Source: Candidatus Bathyarchaeum sp.
GTDB lineage: Archaea > Thermoproteota > Bathyarchaeia > Bathyarchaeales > Bathyarchaeaceae
NCBI GenBank assembly: GCA_026014565.1
Contig: JAOZIB010000014.1
Coordinates: forward strand, 1-64,000
Length of the DNA stretch: 64,000 nucleotides
Reading direction: 5' to 3'
The notes under the pieces were generated by a model. That model did not search any database, was not told the DNA's origin, and saw only the letters and a program-made list of their open reading frames with translations. The position numbers and the translations under genes were made by a program. Shown here in pieces: positions 8,278 through 20,152 of the stretch. Position 1 is the first letter of the stretch, and each line of letters starts with the position of its first letter.

Positions 8278-8348
8278 AATTAAAAAAGCAGTTAGAGGAT
8301 GCAAAAGTTTAATCGTTAAAAACTACAAATTTAATATAGGAAAATAAA

Positions 8349-9239
8349 ATGAGTCAACAACCAGAATATTCACGTTCACCTGCACCCTTTGTTACGTTCA
8401 TTATAATTTCTTTGATTTTTGTGGCATTAGCAGTTCTTAATTATCCAGACCCAACTGCTTACTTGTTTGGGTTACTAGCCGCATTAGCATTGTTTCCTTT
8501 GCCTGCAACAGTTGCAATTAACAAAGAATGGGAAGAAGCAATAATACTACGATTCGGAAAGTTTCAGCGACTTGTTGGTCCAGGATTTTTCTTCAAATGG
8601 CCATATGTAGAAACATTCCTTAAACAAGACAAACGAATCATCAACCTAGATATTTCACACCAAGAAGTCATGACCAAAGACAACATCAGCGTAACAGTGG
8701 ACGCCGTAGTTTTTGTTAAAATTGTCAACACCAAAGACAGCCTAGTAAACATACGAAACGTCTGGGACAGCGTCATGAAATATGCCCAAACAACCATGCG
8801 AGACGTAGTCGGAGAAATCGAACTAGACGAACTCCTAGCCCGCAGAGACGAAGTCGCAGACAAAATCGCCAACATAGTAGACCGCGAAACAAAAGATTGG
8901 GGAGTAGACATCACCTCTGTTAACCTGCAAACCATGGAACTGCCCGAAGACATGAAACGCGTAATCGCCCGACAAGCAGAAGCCGAACGAGAAAAACGAG
9001 CAGTAATCATCAAAAGCGAAGGAGAACTAACCGCAGCAGAAAATCTAGAAAAAGCAGTAAACAAAATGAGCAACCGAGCAATGTATCTGCGCTCCCTTTC
9101 AAGCCTTGAAGACATCAGCTTTGACCAAAGCAACACCATAGTATTTGCAGTACCCATGGACATCGTTAAAGGAGAAATCGTGGGAATGACTGCCCTTGCA
9201 GAGGCAACAAAAGCAAAGAAGAACCCAGAAAAACAATAA
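8349..9239 (+). CDS. Stomatin/slipin-type SPFH (band 7) membrane protein
   Basis: A 296-residue protein with two N-terminal hydrophobic segments (about 12-32 and 36-58), then a canonical band-7 domain: EEAIILRFGKFQRLVGPGFFF, the start of the SPFH core, and the conserved QTTMRDVVGEIELDELL segment. A coiled coil rich in EAERE follows. Slipins form oligomers on the inner membrane face and in archaea are often beside an NfeD-type protease; none is present here. AGGAAAATAAA precedes the ATG. It is the second of three SPFH proteins in the window. Confidence 0.88.
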   Translation: MSQQPEYSRSPAPFVTFIIISLIFVALAVLNYPDPTAYLFGLLAALALFPLPATVAINKEWEEAIILRFGKFQRLVGPGFFFKWPYVETFLKQDKRIINLDISHQEVMTKDNISVTVDAVVFVKIVNTKDSLVNIRNVWDSVMKYAQTTMRDVVGEIELDELLARRDEVADKIANIVDRETKDWGVDITSVNLQTMELPEDMKRVIARQAEAEREKRAVIIKSEGELTAAENLEKAVNKMSNRAMYLRSLSSLEDISFDQSNTIVFAVPMDIVKGEIVGMTALAEATKAKKNPEKQ

Positions 9240-9272
9240 ATAAAAAGAAAAAAGGCTTGTTTTGCTGCTAAA

Positions 9273-9632
9273 TCATAACAGCAAAAAGCTTAAGCCAATA
9301 CCTATTCCTACAAGACCAAGAAGTGCAATTATTACAGCAAACAACACTGCAGCCAGCACCGAAATTATCAGAGCTTTTAGCCAGTCAGAATCAAAGAAGT
9401 GCTTTACCAGACCAAGCAGAATAACCAACAAGATTACAGATGCGATAATTCCATCAAACAACGCATTAAAAACTGTGCTGATTAACGTTCCAAGAACTAC
9501 AATCCATACAGCGTCAACAAACTTTGCTTTTTTCTCGCCGACAAGCAATCGACCAGCCAACCAAAGAACAGGCGCCAGAACTATAATGTTAACAACAACT
9601 TGAATCAATAGTGTGTCCAAATTAAGAGCCAA
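9273..9632 (-). CDS. Four-helix membrane protein, paralogue of 18308-18667
   Basis: A 119-residue membrane protein of about four helices. It shares with the gene at 18308-18667 the central pattern AKFxDAVWIVxLGxLI, NALxxGI, and KxFFDxxWLKALxxxxxA. The frame is open to 9704, but a TTG at 9632 preceded by AAGGAGG at good spacing gives 119 residues, exactly the paralogue's length, so that start is preferred. No known family was assigned. It is convergent with the slipin gene and its stop lies 33 bases from that gene's end. Confidence 0.7.
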   Translation of the reverse strand: MALNLDTLLIQVVVNIIVLAPVLWLAGRLLVGEKKAKFVDAVWIVVLGTLISTVFNALFDGIIASVILLVILLGLVKHFFDSDWLKALIISVLAAVLFAVIIALLGLVGIGIGLSFLLL

Positions 9633-9788
9633 ACCATTTCCTCCTTGTTTATTTTGTAAACAACTGCTTTGATGCAGTTTATTTTTATCTTTTGCTATAG
9701 GCAAGAATCAAAAACTACAACATATCAAAATTCGAGTTATGCAAAGATAACCGACCATAGACCAATAGCAAACTAACATTTTTTGTAT

Positions 9789-9815
9789 GTATTCCAAAAT
9801 AGCCCAGACACTGGA
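9789..9815 (-). other. 3' strand of the 23S rRNA processing stem
   Basis: In RNA sense this strand holds UCCAGUGUCUG (9815-9805) and UUGGAAUAC (9797-9789). These pair with CAGACAUUGGA and GUAUCCAA on the 5' side (12900-12925), leaving an internal loop of 7 bases on each side. This is the place where archaeal pre-23S rRNA is cut by the splicing endonuclease. The internal loop does not form a perfect bulge-helix-bulge as read here. Confidence 0.65.
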
Positions 9816-9817
9816 AA

Positions 9818-12897
<3,080 letters not shown>

Positions 12898-12899
12898 AC

Positions 12900-12925
12900 T
12901 CCAATGTCTGTTTAGCATTGGATAC
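12900..12925 (-). other. 5' strand of the 23S rRNA processing stem
   Basis: In RNA sense GUAUCCAA (12925-12918) and CAGACAUUGGA (12910-12900) flank a 7-base internal segment and pair with the sequence just past the 3' end (9789-9815); the inner helix is 11 bp with one G-U pair. This closes the whole 23S into one stem, the usual maturation substrate, and shows that the gene is transcribed and processed without a linked 16S. Confidence 0.65.
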
Positions 12926-13100
12926 ACACTTAATTTTTTAATGCTAGTATCGCTATTGCCTATGATCGGTTATCACTGCGAGCAAATAGAAGCTCACTCC
13001 ACCCTTAGCTCCTAACGGGTTAGGTCAGGAGGTGCGTGTGAATTGTGGCAGTTTAATCGGAACCCGATTTTTAACCGCCAACTACCTTACACAGAAGTCG

Positions 13101-13112
13101 GAAAATATAAGC
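13101..13112 (-). promoter_or_regulatory. TATA box, probable 23S rRNA promoter
   Basis: On the minus strand GCTTATATTTTC is a good archaeal TATA element. Transcription would begin about 25 bases downstream, near 13080, giving a leader of about 155 bases before the processing stem. It lies in the short region between the divergent 23S and rnpB genes. The assignment is from sequence and position only. Confidence 0.5.
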
Positions 13113-13187
13113 ATTGCTATTATGGGTTTTTGGGTTTTTAAACATCGGAATTTTTATCCCTACGAACCCCAGTAATGTTTATTTGTT

Positions 13188-13482
13188 GGTGAGCTGGCGG
13201 ACGGCTTCGGACTTTGGTCTGAGGAAACTCCATCCACCATGCTGAACTGCAACACCTGCAAAGGTGTAAGGTGAGAGCCTTGGCAACAGAGCAGAAACGA
13301 AACGTCCAAACGCAGTTAAAGATGATGCGTGCTAAATCGCTGATGATGCATTTGGAAACGGTGAAACGGCTGTCCTGCAGGGTGAAAGGGCGAATAGGCG
13401 TTGTTGACCTCAGCAAGAGACGCGGGTAGCCCGTACAGCTAAATGCCGTCAAAAACAAAAGATGGGCTACGACCAGCACACC
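13188..13482 (+). ncRNA. rnpB: RNase P RNA
   Basis: About 295 bases with archaeal RNase P RNA landmarks. The ends pair as P1: GGTGAGCTGG (13188-13197) with CCAGCACACC (13473-13482), one mismatch. The conserved region GAGGAAACTCC starts at 13221, AGAGCAGAAACG lies near 13288-13299, and GGGCTACGACC closes the 3' side at 13464-13474. It is the catalytic RNA that trims the 5' leader of tRNA precursors. A TATA-like TTTTTATC (13151-13158) lies about 30 bases upstream. It is divergent from the 23S gene. Confidence 0.9.
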
Positions 13483-13664
13483 AACAAACAAATTATAGGG
13501 TAGTAACAAAAAATAACTCAAAACATATTTTTATGCAACAAAATATAAAAGAAGAATAAAAAGCAAATTAATTCTGCATAACATATATTTTGATAAATTG
13601 TAAAAAATCCCAACCCAAAATTAGTTTAAAAAGAAAAAGAGGGGATATGTGTATTTATTTGCAG

Positions 13665-14507
13665 TTAGCGCGTCGGATGAAATATATCAATTTGGGACAG
13701 TTGCTCCGTTGGTACAATATTGTTGTAAATGAAACCGTCTTCATAAGTGTCAAGTTGAACACTAACTATTGGTTTGTCCTCAGTTAGGACATCTTCATGT
13801 ATGATTATAGATCCATCACTCATCGTAATATATCCAACCCGGTATACATCTACTGAAATAGCATTTGGCATTCCAGAACTGGATAAATCAGAACAGCTTT
13901 GCTGAATCAAGGTATTATTCGATGTATACACTCCGATAGACCCAATTGTATGACTTAACACAGATCGATTAGCAGCCCAATTATAGCAAAATGTACCGCC
14001 TCGGGATCGATAGGTACTATGCTGTATCATTTCTGCCCTGTAACTAGCTAAAGTAGCCAAATCATCTTCAGTAAATGTACTATAGTTTCCCGTTCCAGCA
14101 CTCCAACCATAGTATTCGGTTTGCCCAGTATCTGCAGTTATCTTTACCCCATATACTGCTATGACCGCATCACATGAACTTGTCATAGAAAAAACTGGTG
14201 TAAAGTCCAAGAAAACGGCTGAAGGAAAAGTACTTGCATGAACCATTGTTACATTAGTAAGGGGATCAACGTAAGAATCTTTATCCGAAGGCAAAGGACC
14301 CACATAAACATAAGCAAATTTTACCTGAAAACAAGATTCAGAACCAGCTGACTCGACGGAGGGGGCAACCCGGTTAACCGCGTCAAGAGATTGTGTTATC
14401 TGCATAGAACCGCTGATTATTGCGAACATAGAAAAAACCACTAAAATCGAAACCACAGCAAATAATGACACATAAGTTTTCTTTCTTAGCAAAACAATTT
14501 TTTTCAT
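13665..14507 (-). CDS. Uncharacterised membrane-anchored extracellular protein
   Basis: A 280-residue protein with one N-terminal membrane helix or uncleaved signal (about 12-35) and a large extracytoplasmic part rich in Ser, Thr, Tyr and Asp, with five cysteines that could form disulfides. AAGGAGATATTAAA precedes the ATG. The class of N-terminus (basic, then helix, then a polar domain) also fits pilin-like or sensor ectodomains, but no such motif was confirmed. It follows the secreted protein at 14540-15148 by 32 bases on the same strand, so the two are probably one operon. No family was recognised. Confidence 0.65.
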   Translation of the reverse strand: MKKIVLLRKKTYVSLFAVVSILVVFSMFAIISGSMQITQSLDAVNRVAPSVESAGSESCFQVKFAYVYVGPLPSDKDSYVDPLTNVTMVHASTFPSAVFLDFTPVFSMTSSCDAVIAVYGVKITADTGQTEYYGWSAGTGNYSTFTEDDLATLASYRAEMIQHSTYRSRGGTFCYNWAANRSVLSHTIGSIGVYTSNNTLIQQSCSDLSSSGMPNAISVDVYRVGYITMSDGSIIIHEDVLTEDKPIVSVQLDTYEDGFIYNNIVPTEQLSQIDIFHPTR

Positions 14508-14539
14508 TTTAATATCTCCTTCATACGAGTAGACACCAT

Positions 14540-15148
14540 TTAATCATCCCAAGCATGCAAGAAACTCCATCCGTTGGGGTCATTTGGATTACTTGGATTC
14601 TGCGTATACGCATCTAAAAACCAAAGTTCACCAAATGTAGGCGAGTAAGGAGGATCGCTTGGATGATAGAAATAAGTTGAGGCGTAACCTTCGACTGAAG
14701 CTTTGTATCCAATATATACAGCGTTATTATTTGGGTTTATTTCATAATGAACATACCAGCATTGATACCACGCGCCAGATGGAGTTGTCCATACAGGTGC
14801 ACCGTTATATGTGTAATAATTGTGTTCATCACCGTTAACACAAGGATCGATTAATAGCCCAGTATACATAGCAACATCTCCATTGCCATACTGGCCATTA
14901 AAATCCCACCATGCATGGTCAAAATACTGAGCTGAATAATATTCAGCCCGTACTCCAAGCCCCACTTCAGTATTGTCTGAAGCTCCAGGGTAAGTATCAT
15001 GATTACATTCACTGTAAACAGGATCCATCTCAGACGAATAGGAATAATTAACTCCATCAATATGGTGAACCGTACTACCTACAATATGTACTGTAAACAT
15101 CATCATAGCCAACATAAATAGCAAGCAAACAAATGCTTTTTTTATCAT
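14540..15148 (-). CDS. Uncharacterised secreted aromatic-rich protein
   Basis: The preferred start is the ATG at 15148, after GGAGAC, which gives 202 residues beginning MIKKAFVCLLFMLAMMMF, a clean signal peptide. The mature part is rich in Tyr, Trp, Asn and Pro with four cysteines (in SECN, DPCVN, YQCW and the signal peptide), and resembles a small secreted beta-rich domain. A longer reading to 15217 would run through three RNA-type hairpins and has a polar start that would bury the signal peptide. It is the first gene of a two-gene operon with 13665-14507. Function unknown. Confidence 0.65.
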   Translation of the reverse strand: MIKKAFVCLLFMLAMMMFTVHIVGSTVHHIDGVNYSYSSEMDPVYSECNHDTYPGASDNTEVGLGVRAEYYSAQYFDHAWWDFNGQYGNGDVAMYTGLLIDPCVNGDEHNYYTYNGAPVWTTPSGAWYQCWYVHYEINPNNNAVYIGYKASVEGYASTYFYHPSDPPYSPTFGELWFLDAYTQNPSNPNDPNGWSFLHAWDD

Positions 15149-15174
15149 CTTTTTGTCTCCATTATCCATTTTTC

Positions 15175-15241
15175 TGCATGGCTTTTTATCCCCATGCAAG
15201 CTCTTTCTGTCCCTCACTTGGGACCAGGTGGTGAAACACCT
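15175..15241 (-). promoter_or_regulatory. Structured 5' leader with three hairpins
   Basis: Upstream of the secreted-protein gene three perfect short stems lie in a row: AGGTG/CACCT (15226-15241), GTCCC/GGGAC (15209-15224) and TGCATGG/CCATGCA (15175-15198). In RNA sense the last stem ends 26 bases before the start codon. It does not match any riboswitch class I know. It may control translation or mRNA stability. Confidence 0.45.
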
Positions 15242-15760
15242 CCAATGCAGTTAGCCTTGGCTTAAACAGGGAATTAAAAACGATGATTACCAGCGCAATC
15301 AAGTTTTTGACAATAAACCAGAAATAACAACAATAACACATCAAAAACGATTGCCCCCTCAATCAATTTTCCCCTAATTATAAAATTAATATATTAAATA
15401 TTTAAACCGTACCAATTAAAAGTATTAAATATCAGTTAATTGCATATACAGTTTCAATAATAATATTTTTTTTTGATTTTAAACATTTTTTATTTTATAT
15501 TCAAGTTTTAATTTTAGATAGGGTTTATCAGACTAGAAGAATATTGAGATATCCAGAATGTAAGGTTTCAATTGAATAAACAATTCAAAGAATTTTTTTA
15601 ACATAAACATAAAAATTAGGCCCAAACATGCTTTTTAACATACACAAAGGAGATTTTGTAGAACAGCATAGTTAACAGAGTTAAGTAGTTGAAATAAGAA
15701 TTTGGAAAAATGCTAGTAGAAAAGTCCAATTTGAAATTTATTTCGAAACAGGAGTAAAAA
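15242..15760. other. A+T-rich intergenic region, no gene seen
   Basis: About 520 bases between the structured leader and the end of the propeller gene. Very A+T-rich; only frames of about 20 codons or less. Nothing with a ribosome binding site or a recognisable RNA fold was found. Confidence 0.6.
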
Positions 15761-16993
15761 CTAACGGCCCAAAGTTTTCTTCAACTTCTTTTTAAATATT
15801 AACGCTATTGAGGTCGTCATCACAAGGAAGGGCACAATAACCAATGAAGGAATCTCGGGAACATTACCATAGCTGTCAGTCTTTATTAGCAATAAATCAG
15901 GAAGATTGGGATAACTGGAAGTTTTGTAACCCGCCAAAGCAAATTCCCCATCAGAGGTTTCAATTAGGGAATAAATGAAATAATTTTCTATTCCATTGTA
16001 CGTTTGGTTCCAGATTTCGTTTCCATTTGTATCGGTTTTAACCAACCAACCTTCGGACCCTCCAGCATTACCCGATGACACACATCCTGCAAGGGCGTAT
16101 CCCCCCTCAGAAGTCTCAATCAGCGAATAGGCTTCTGCGGTACTTAATTTTGAGTGTGTTTGATTCCATTGCAGGTTCCCGAGGCGGTCAATTTTTATCA
16201 ACCAAAAATCCTGAGAAATAAAACCCGCTAAAGCGTAACCATCATCAGAAGTCTTCACTACAGAATTGACTCCTGAAGAACCTTTCCCTCCAAATTCTCG
16301 ATCCCATTGTAGGTTCCCTTGCGCATCTGTTTTTATTATCCACACGTTAGATTCAACAAGGTAAAGACCTGTATTACCCACCAATAAATACCCGCCATCA
16401 GAGGTTTCAACCAAAGAGTTAACATAATCATAACCTAACCCTCCATAAGTTTGGTTCCACTCCATATTGCCGTAAGCATCGGTTTTTACTAACCAAAAAT
16501 CACGATCTCCAAAAGGGTCCTCAGAATCTGGATTATAAGAGCCTCCAATCGCATATCCCCCATCAGAAGTCTCAATTAATGAGTTGGCGTAATCATAACC
16601 TTGTCCGCCATAAGTTTGGTTCCATTCCATGTTTCCAAAACTATCGGTTTTGACTAACCAACAATCACAATTTCCAGAATATCCTACTAAGGCAAATCCG
16701 CCGTCAGATGTCCCAATCAAAACTTTTGCGCTTTCAGATTCAGGTCCGCCATATGTTTTATTCCATTTCATGTTTCCATACTCATCTATCCCAATTAACC
16801 AAAAATCAGCATCTCCATATGTAGTTCCAGCAAGTGCAAAATCACCATCAGAAGTTTGAACCACAGAACACCCGGTTCCAGTTCCAAAGGAGTTACTCCA
16901 CATTTGAGAAGAGGGAAAAACAACACTAGTTGAGTTAAAAATGACCAGAATACAAAAAATTATACATACAAGATAAAGCCTCTTACCATGCAT
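15761..16993 (-). CDS. Secreted seven-bladed beta-propeller surface protein
   Basis: A 410-residue surface protein from the ATG at 16993, after GGGG. It has a signal peptide (about 1-29), then seven repeats of about 50 residues with the core GNxxWNxTYGG ... SLIETSDGGYALAG ... DxWLVKTD. Seven copies fit a closed seven-bladed propeller. The C-terminus has PEIPS, a membrane helix and KKKLKK, the PEF-like anchor seen in other proteins here. Two GTCAA-N6-TTGAC palindromes lie upstream. Ligand unknown; propellers of this type usually bind proteins or glycans. Confidence 0.75.
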   Translation of the reverse strand: MHGKRLYLVCIIFCILVIFNSTSVVFPSSQMWSNSFGTGTGCSVVQTSDGDFALAGTTYGDADFWLIGIDEYGNMKWNKTYGGPESESAKVLIGTSDGGFALVGYSGNCDCWLVKTDSFGNMEWNQTYGGQGYDYANSLIETSDGGYAIGGSYNPDSEDPFGDRDFWLVKTDAYGNMEWNQTYGGLGYDYVNSLVETSDGGYLLVGNTGLYLVESNVWIIKTDAQGNLQWDREFGGKGSSGVNSVVKTSDDGYALAGFISQDFWLIKIDRLGNLQWNQTHSKLSTAEAYSLIETSEGGYALAGCVSSGNAGGSEGWLVKTDTNGNEIWNQTYNGIENYFIYSLIETSDGEFALAGYKTSSYPNLPDLLLIKTDSYGNVPEIPSLVIVPFLVMTTSIALIFKKKLKKTLGR

Positions 16994-17043
16994 TAACAAT
17001 ACCCCATAATTATCTATTTAATATTCAATTAAAATGAGTTTTT

Positions 17044-17059
17044 GTCAAGAAATATTGAC
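17044..17059. promoter_or_regulatory. Candidate operator GTCAA-N6-TTGAC (site B1)
   Basis: GTCAAGAAATATTGAC, a perfect palindrome with 6-base centre, 51 bases upstream of the propeller gene's ATG and upstream of its A+T-rich promoter region. It differs from site A only in the two central bases of the spacer. Confidence 0.6.
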
Positions 17060-17087
17060 TAAAATCCATAAAACAGTCCAGCAACCA

Positions 17088-17103
17088 GTCAACAAAAATT
17101 GAC
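17088..17103. promoter_or_regulatory. Candidate operator GTCAA-N6-TTGAC (site B2)
   Basis: GTCAACAAAAATTGAC has the same half-sites and the same 6-base spacing as B1, 44 bases away centre to centre (about four helical turns). Two in-phase sites suggest cooperative binding of a dimeric regulator. Confidence 0.55.
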
Positions 17104-17300
17104 CATGAATAATTTTTAGTGAAAACGCAAGTTCCAACATGAATAAGGAATAAAAAAGTGCCTCATGACCCACACACCAAGATCAATAGAACTGAACAAA
17201 TGGACTAAGAAATGATTGCTTACTAGACATTATGATACATCAAGAAAATATAAAACAGTCAATTAGACAATTACGAAGTTAAATTATTGGTTGGCTTTCT

Positions 17301-17861
17301 ATGGTTAACAAAGTTTGTATTTTTGGCAGTTACAAAGATTTGAGCCAAGAAGCAAAAGAGGATATTGTTCGTTTAGGCAAAATGTTTGCACAAAAGGACA
17401 TTACTGTGATGTCCGGGGGGTTTGGTGGGACAATGGAGGATATTTCTCGGGGAGCTAAATCAGCAAACGGAAAAACCGTAGGGGTTACCTGCTATATTTG
17501 GGGCAAAGATAGGTATACTAAAGCCAACGAATTTATTGATGAAGAGATTGTTGCAGATAATTTGTTTGATAGAATTCACATTATGATTAATGAAGCAGAC
17601 GCTCTTGTGGTGTTTCCAGGAGGAACTGGAACATTACTGGAACTTTCTGCCACCCTAGAATACATCAACAAAGGGTTGATTGAACCCAAACCGATAATTA
17701 TCATGGGTGAGTTCTGGAAACCAGTTTTGGCTTGTTTAAAAAATGAGCCTGTTTTTAGCAAGAAAATAAAAAATAATCAGAATATTTCTTGTTGTGCAGA
17801 ACTCGTTACGTTTGTTAGCACAACAGATGAATGCGTGGAAAAAATCATAAATTCCAAATGA
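17301..17861 (+). CDS. LOG-family (lysine decarboxylase-like) protein
   Basis: A 186-residue Rossmann-fold protein of the TIGR00725/LOG group. Motifs: CIFGS near the start, MSGGFGGTMEDISRGA (about 36-51) and PGGTGTLLELSATLEY (about 104-119), the phosphoribohydrolase signature PGGxGTxxE. Relatives include nucleoside 5'-monophosphate phosphoribohydrolases that release the base. The exact substrate is not predictable. It is monocistronic, divergent from the propeller gene. Confidence 0.85.
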   Translation: MVNKVCIFGSYKDLSQEAKEDIVRLGKMFAQKDITVMSGGFGGTMEDISRGAKSANGKTVGVTCYIWGKDRYTKANEFIDEEIVADNLFDRIHIMINEADALVVFPGGTGTLLELSATLEYINKGLIEPKPIIIMGEFWKPVLACLKNEPVFSKKIKNNQNISCCAELVTFVSTTDECVEKIINSK

Positions 17862-17914
17862 AATGGTGGTTGAGACAGGACAAAAATCCTAGTCAAAACG
17901 GCTTAGATTCACAT

Positions 17915-18115
17915 CTAAACATAGTATCGATGGTTTTGTGTTTTCTTTATTTTTCCAAGAAAAATTCCCGCAAAATAGTCTAACCAGAACTGTTCGTGGG
18001 TGTTTAAATGGGCATCTTCTTCAGAAACTGCAGTTTCAAATGAAGTGGCTCCTGCTTTTTCAAATTTACGAACAATTTTGTGTTCCATTTCAAATTGTAG
18101 TCCGTACGCTGACAT
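17915..18115 (-). CDS. Small conserved protein, paralogue of 19753-19974
   Basis: A 66-residue soluble protein from an ATG at 18115 with AAAGGAGGG upstream. It shares with the gene at 19753-19974 the pattern RKFxKAGATS, A, LNxxEQxWLxYFAGxFLGxIKKTxNxRYY. The shared block reaches the C-terminus of this copy. The longer frame to 18175 adds a hydrophobic start absent from the paralogue. Not assigned to a family; no Cys or metal motif. Confidence 0.65.
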   Translation of the reverse strand: MSAYGLQFEMEHKIVRKFEKAGATSFETAVSEEDAHLNTHEQFWLDYFAGIFLGKIKKTQNHRYYV

Positions 18116-18307
18116 GTTTTTACATTTCCCTCCTTTCAAATATTTACAGAATAGAAGACTCAAAAATAACGACAAAAATCAGTTTGCCAAGATTATACAA
18201 AAAGTCTCTATAGTATAGTATACTCAGGGGCACTTATAAAGGATTAATTTCAAGGAGCCATCTGTAGCGAATTCAAGAAAAAAAATGGGAGTTTAGGATT
18301 CTGTTTT

Positions 18308-18667
18308 CTAGAATCCTATTGTGAACAGTGTTACTCCAGCGATTAGTCCTATTACGAATCCGACAATTGCCATTATGATTACGGCGATTATTGCGACCAC
18401 CAGTGCTTTGAGCCATCCGCAGTCAAAGAAGCGTTTAATCAAGTACAACCACAAAAGCAGCACAACTATTGTTCCAAGGATTCCCGACAGCAAAGCGTTA
18501 AGAGCTCCTCCAATTAAAGAGCCAAGAATTACAATCCATACTGCGTCACTGAATTTTGCTTTGCTTTCGCCAACCATGCTTTTACCGGCAAACCAAACCA
18601 CCAACGAGTTGATCACTACGCTTATCAGAACGCTGACTAACAAGTAGATAATTTCAGTAATTTCCAA
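18308..18667 (-). CDS. Four-helix membrane protein, paralogue of 9273-9632
   Basis: A 119-residue protein with about four membrane helices and the conserved loop segments AKFSDAVWIVILGSLIGG and FFDCGWLKALV. Starts at TTG after GGGGGTG. The same family occurs near the 23S gene; both copies are single genes. Function unknown. Confidence 0.7.
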   Translation of the reverse strand: MEITEIIYLLVSVLISVVINSLVVWFAGKSMVGESKAKFSDAVWIVILGSLIGGALNALLSGILGTIVVLLLWLYLIKRFFDCGWLKALVVAIIAVIIMAIVGFVIGLIAGVTLFTIGF

Positions 18668-18859
18668 ACAAATACACCCCCCATATCTTGTCTAAAAGAC
18701 AGTGTTTAGTTGTTAAAGTATATATAATTTTCAACATCAAATAAATTGACCAACTTTTGTTTTCGAATATTCTTTATATGATTGTTTGATAATTAACGCG
18801 TATTAACACTGTACATAACATTTAATCTAAAACTCTAAGTTAGCAAAGGACGTTAAAAT

Positions 18860-19384
18860 TTGGCCAGAACAAAGAAAAAAGAAAAAATGAATGCATTATT
18901 AAACGAACTCCTAATCGATTCAAGTAGAAGCGACCGCGAACTAGGAAAAATAATAGGAGTATCCCAACCAACAGTTTCTCGAACAAAGAAAATGCTAGTA
19001 GAAAAAGGCCTAATACAAGGTTTTAGTGCCATACCCAATTTTTACAAAATCGGATACGAATTAATGGCGTTAACTTTAGTAAAAATAAAATCTAACCTTT
19101 CATCAAAAGAAGAGCGACAAAAAGGCCACAACATAATTAAAGAATGGATGAACAAACAAAACAACGTAATTTTTTCATCATACTGCAGAGGACTAGAGTC
19201 TGACGCTTTTATTATTTCCTTTCATCCAAATTACAAAGATTTTGATGATTTCATCCAAAAGCATAACAGAGATCTAGGCTACCTGCTAAATGACGTAAAA
19301 AGTGCCCTAGTCAACCTAGACAACCAACAAACAATAAAATCCTTCAACTTCAAACATTTAGCAGAAAACATGAAACAAGAATGA
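18860..19384 (+). CDS. AsnC/Lrp-type winged-helix regulator
   Basis: A 174-residue DNA-binding protein. Residues about 10-55 form a helix-turn-helix of the AsnC type: LLIDSSRSDRELGKIIGVSQ then TVSRTKKMLVEKGLI. The C-terminal part is not a classical RAM domain and may bind another ligand or mediate dimerisation. TTG start with AAAGGA upstream. The small-protein paralogues on either side (17915 and 19753) make them candidate targets, but this is only proximity. Confidence 0.75.
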   Translation: MARTKKKEKMNALLNELLIDSSRSDRELGKIIGVSQPTVSRTKKMLVEKGLIQGFSAIPNFYKIGYELMALTLVKIKSNLSSKEERQKGHNIIKEWMNKQNNVIFSSYCRGLESDAFIISFHPNYKDFDDFIQKHNRDLGYLLNDVKSALVNLDNQQTIKSFNFKHLAENMKQE

Positions 19385-19752
19385 TCCAAACTGATCCAAA
19401 AGATTCACAAGTTTGTGTGACATATTAGTGTTCAAATAGAAGAATGTTGAAAAATAGTTTCTTTTCTGAAGTTTTCAGCACAATACACAATATCCAGAAG
19501 TAAATGCAAATATGGACAGTTCAATTTATCAAATACATTGCTCTTCGAAACGATTAGAAAAGTTAAGATGTTTGATGGTCAGAGACAACCCTTAGTTTAT
19601 GGCATTTTCTTCTTGCTGTCGCTCTTTTTTTCCCTTTAGAATATAAATGGTTTGAAATCAACAATTTTTTATCAGATTGTTTTAATGACTTTTTAGAGCC
19701 AGACAAAGTGTTCTCTCCATTCAAATATTTCAAAAAAATTTTTCCTTCAAAA
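19385..19752. other. Intergenic region, no convincing gene
   Basis: A+T-rich. A minus-strand frame (19563-19862) crosses part of it, but its N-terminal third overlaps the small gene at 19753-19974 in another frame and it has no ribosome binding site, so it is not taken as a gene. No RNA gene was seen. Confidence 0.5.
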
Positions 19753-19974
19753 TTAACCACAAACAGTTGCGCTGGAAATGTAGTAACGACCGTTTTTTGT
19801 TTTTTTAATTTCTCCAAGAAAAGCCCCAGCAAAATATTCAAGCCAATATTGCTCTTGTTCATTCAAATTGGCTTCTTGAAACGTTACAGCTTTGTCCATA
19901 GATGTTGCCCCTGCTTTCGCAAATTTTCGAATCAACCGGTCTAACATCACAAACTGAAAACCAGACATAGACAT
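19753..19974 (-). CDS. Small conserved protein, paralogue of 17915-18115
   Basis: A 73-residue protein from an ATG at 19974 preceded by GGAGGGGGGAG, an unusually strong ribosome binding site. The conserved block runs RKFAKAGATSMDKAV, LNEQEQYWLEYFAGAFLG, then IKKTKNGRYY; a short extra tail follows. With its sister 1.6 kb away it flanks a regulator and a membrane-protein gene, suggesting a local duplication. Function unknown. Confidence 0.65.
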   Translation of the reverse strand: MSMSGFQFVMLDRLIRKFAKAGATSMDKAVTFQEANLNEQEQYWLEYFAGAFLGEIKKTKNGRYYISSATVCG

Positions 19975-20152
19975 ATTTTACTCCCCCCTCCAAATTTAAT
20001 AGATAACATAGAATCCTCAAAATAATGACCAAAAATGTGGACAGTTCTCAAAATCCACAGAGAATTCTACAATTAATAATACGTAATGCTCCCTTATTAA
20101 GGCAACACTTTAGAGCTCACACGATTATGTAAACAATTGATAAAAATCCAAA

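Noticed and set aside
13321-13355. GATGATG/CTGATGATG repeats like C/D-box guide RNA elements
   Set aside because: They lie within rnpB and are explained by RNase P RNA.
13590-13787. Plus-strand frame across the end of 13665-14507
   Set aside because: Antisense to the real gene and lacking signals.
15297-15311. ATCAAGTTTTTGAC before the secreted-protein operon, similar to the GTCAA motif
   Set aside because: The half-sites are 4 bases apart, not 6, and the left one is imperfect.
19563-19862. 99-codon minus-strand frame
   Set aside because: Its first part is out of frame with the small conserved gene at 19753-19974, which has a strong ribosome binding site and a paralogue.
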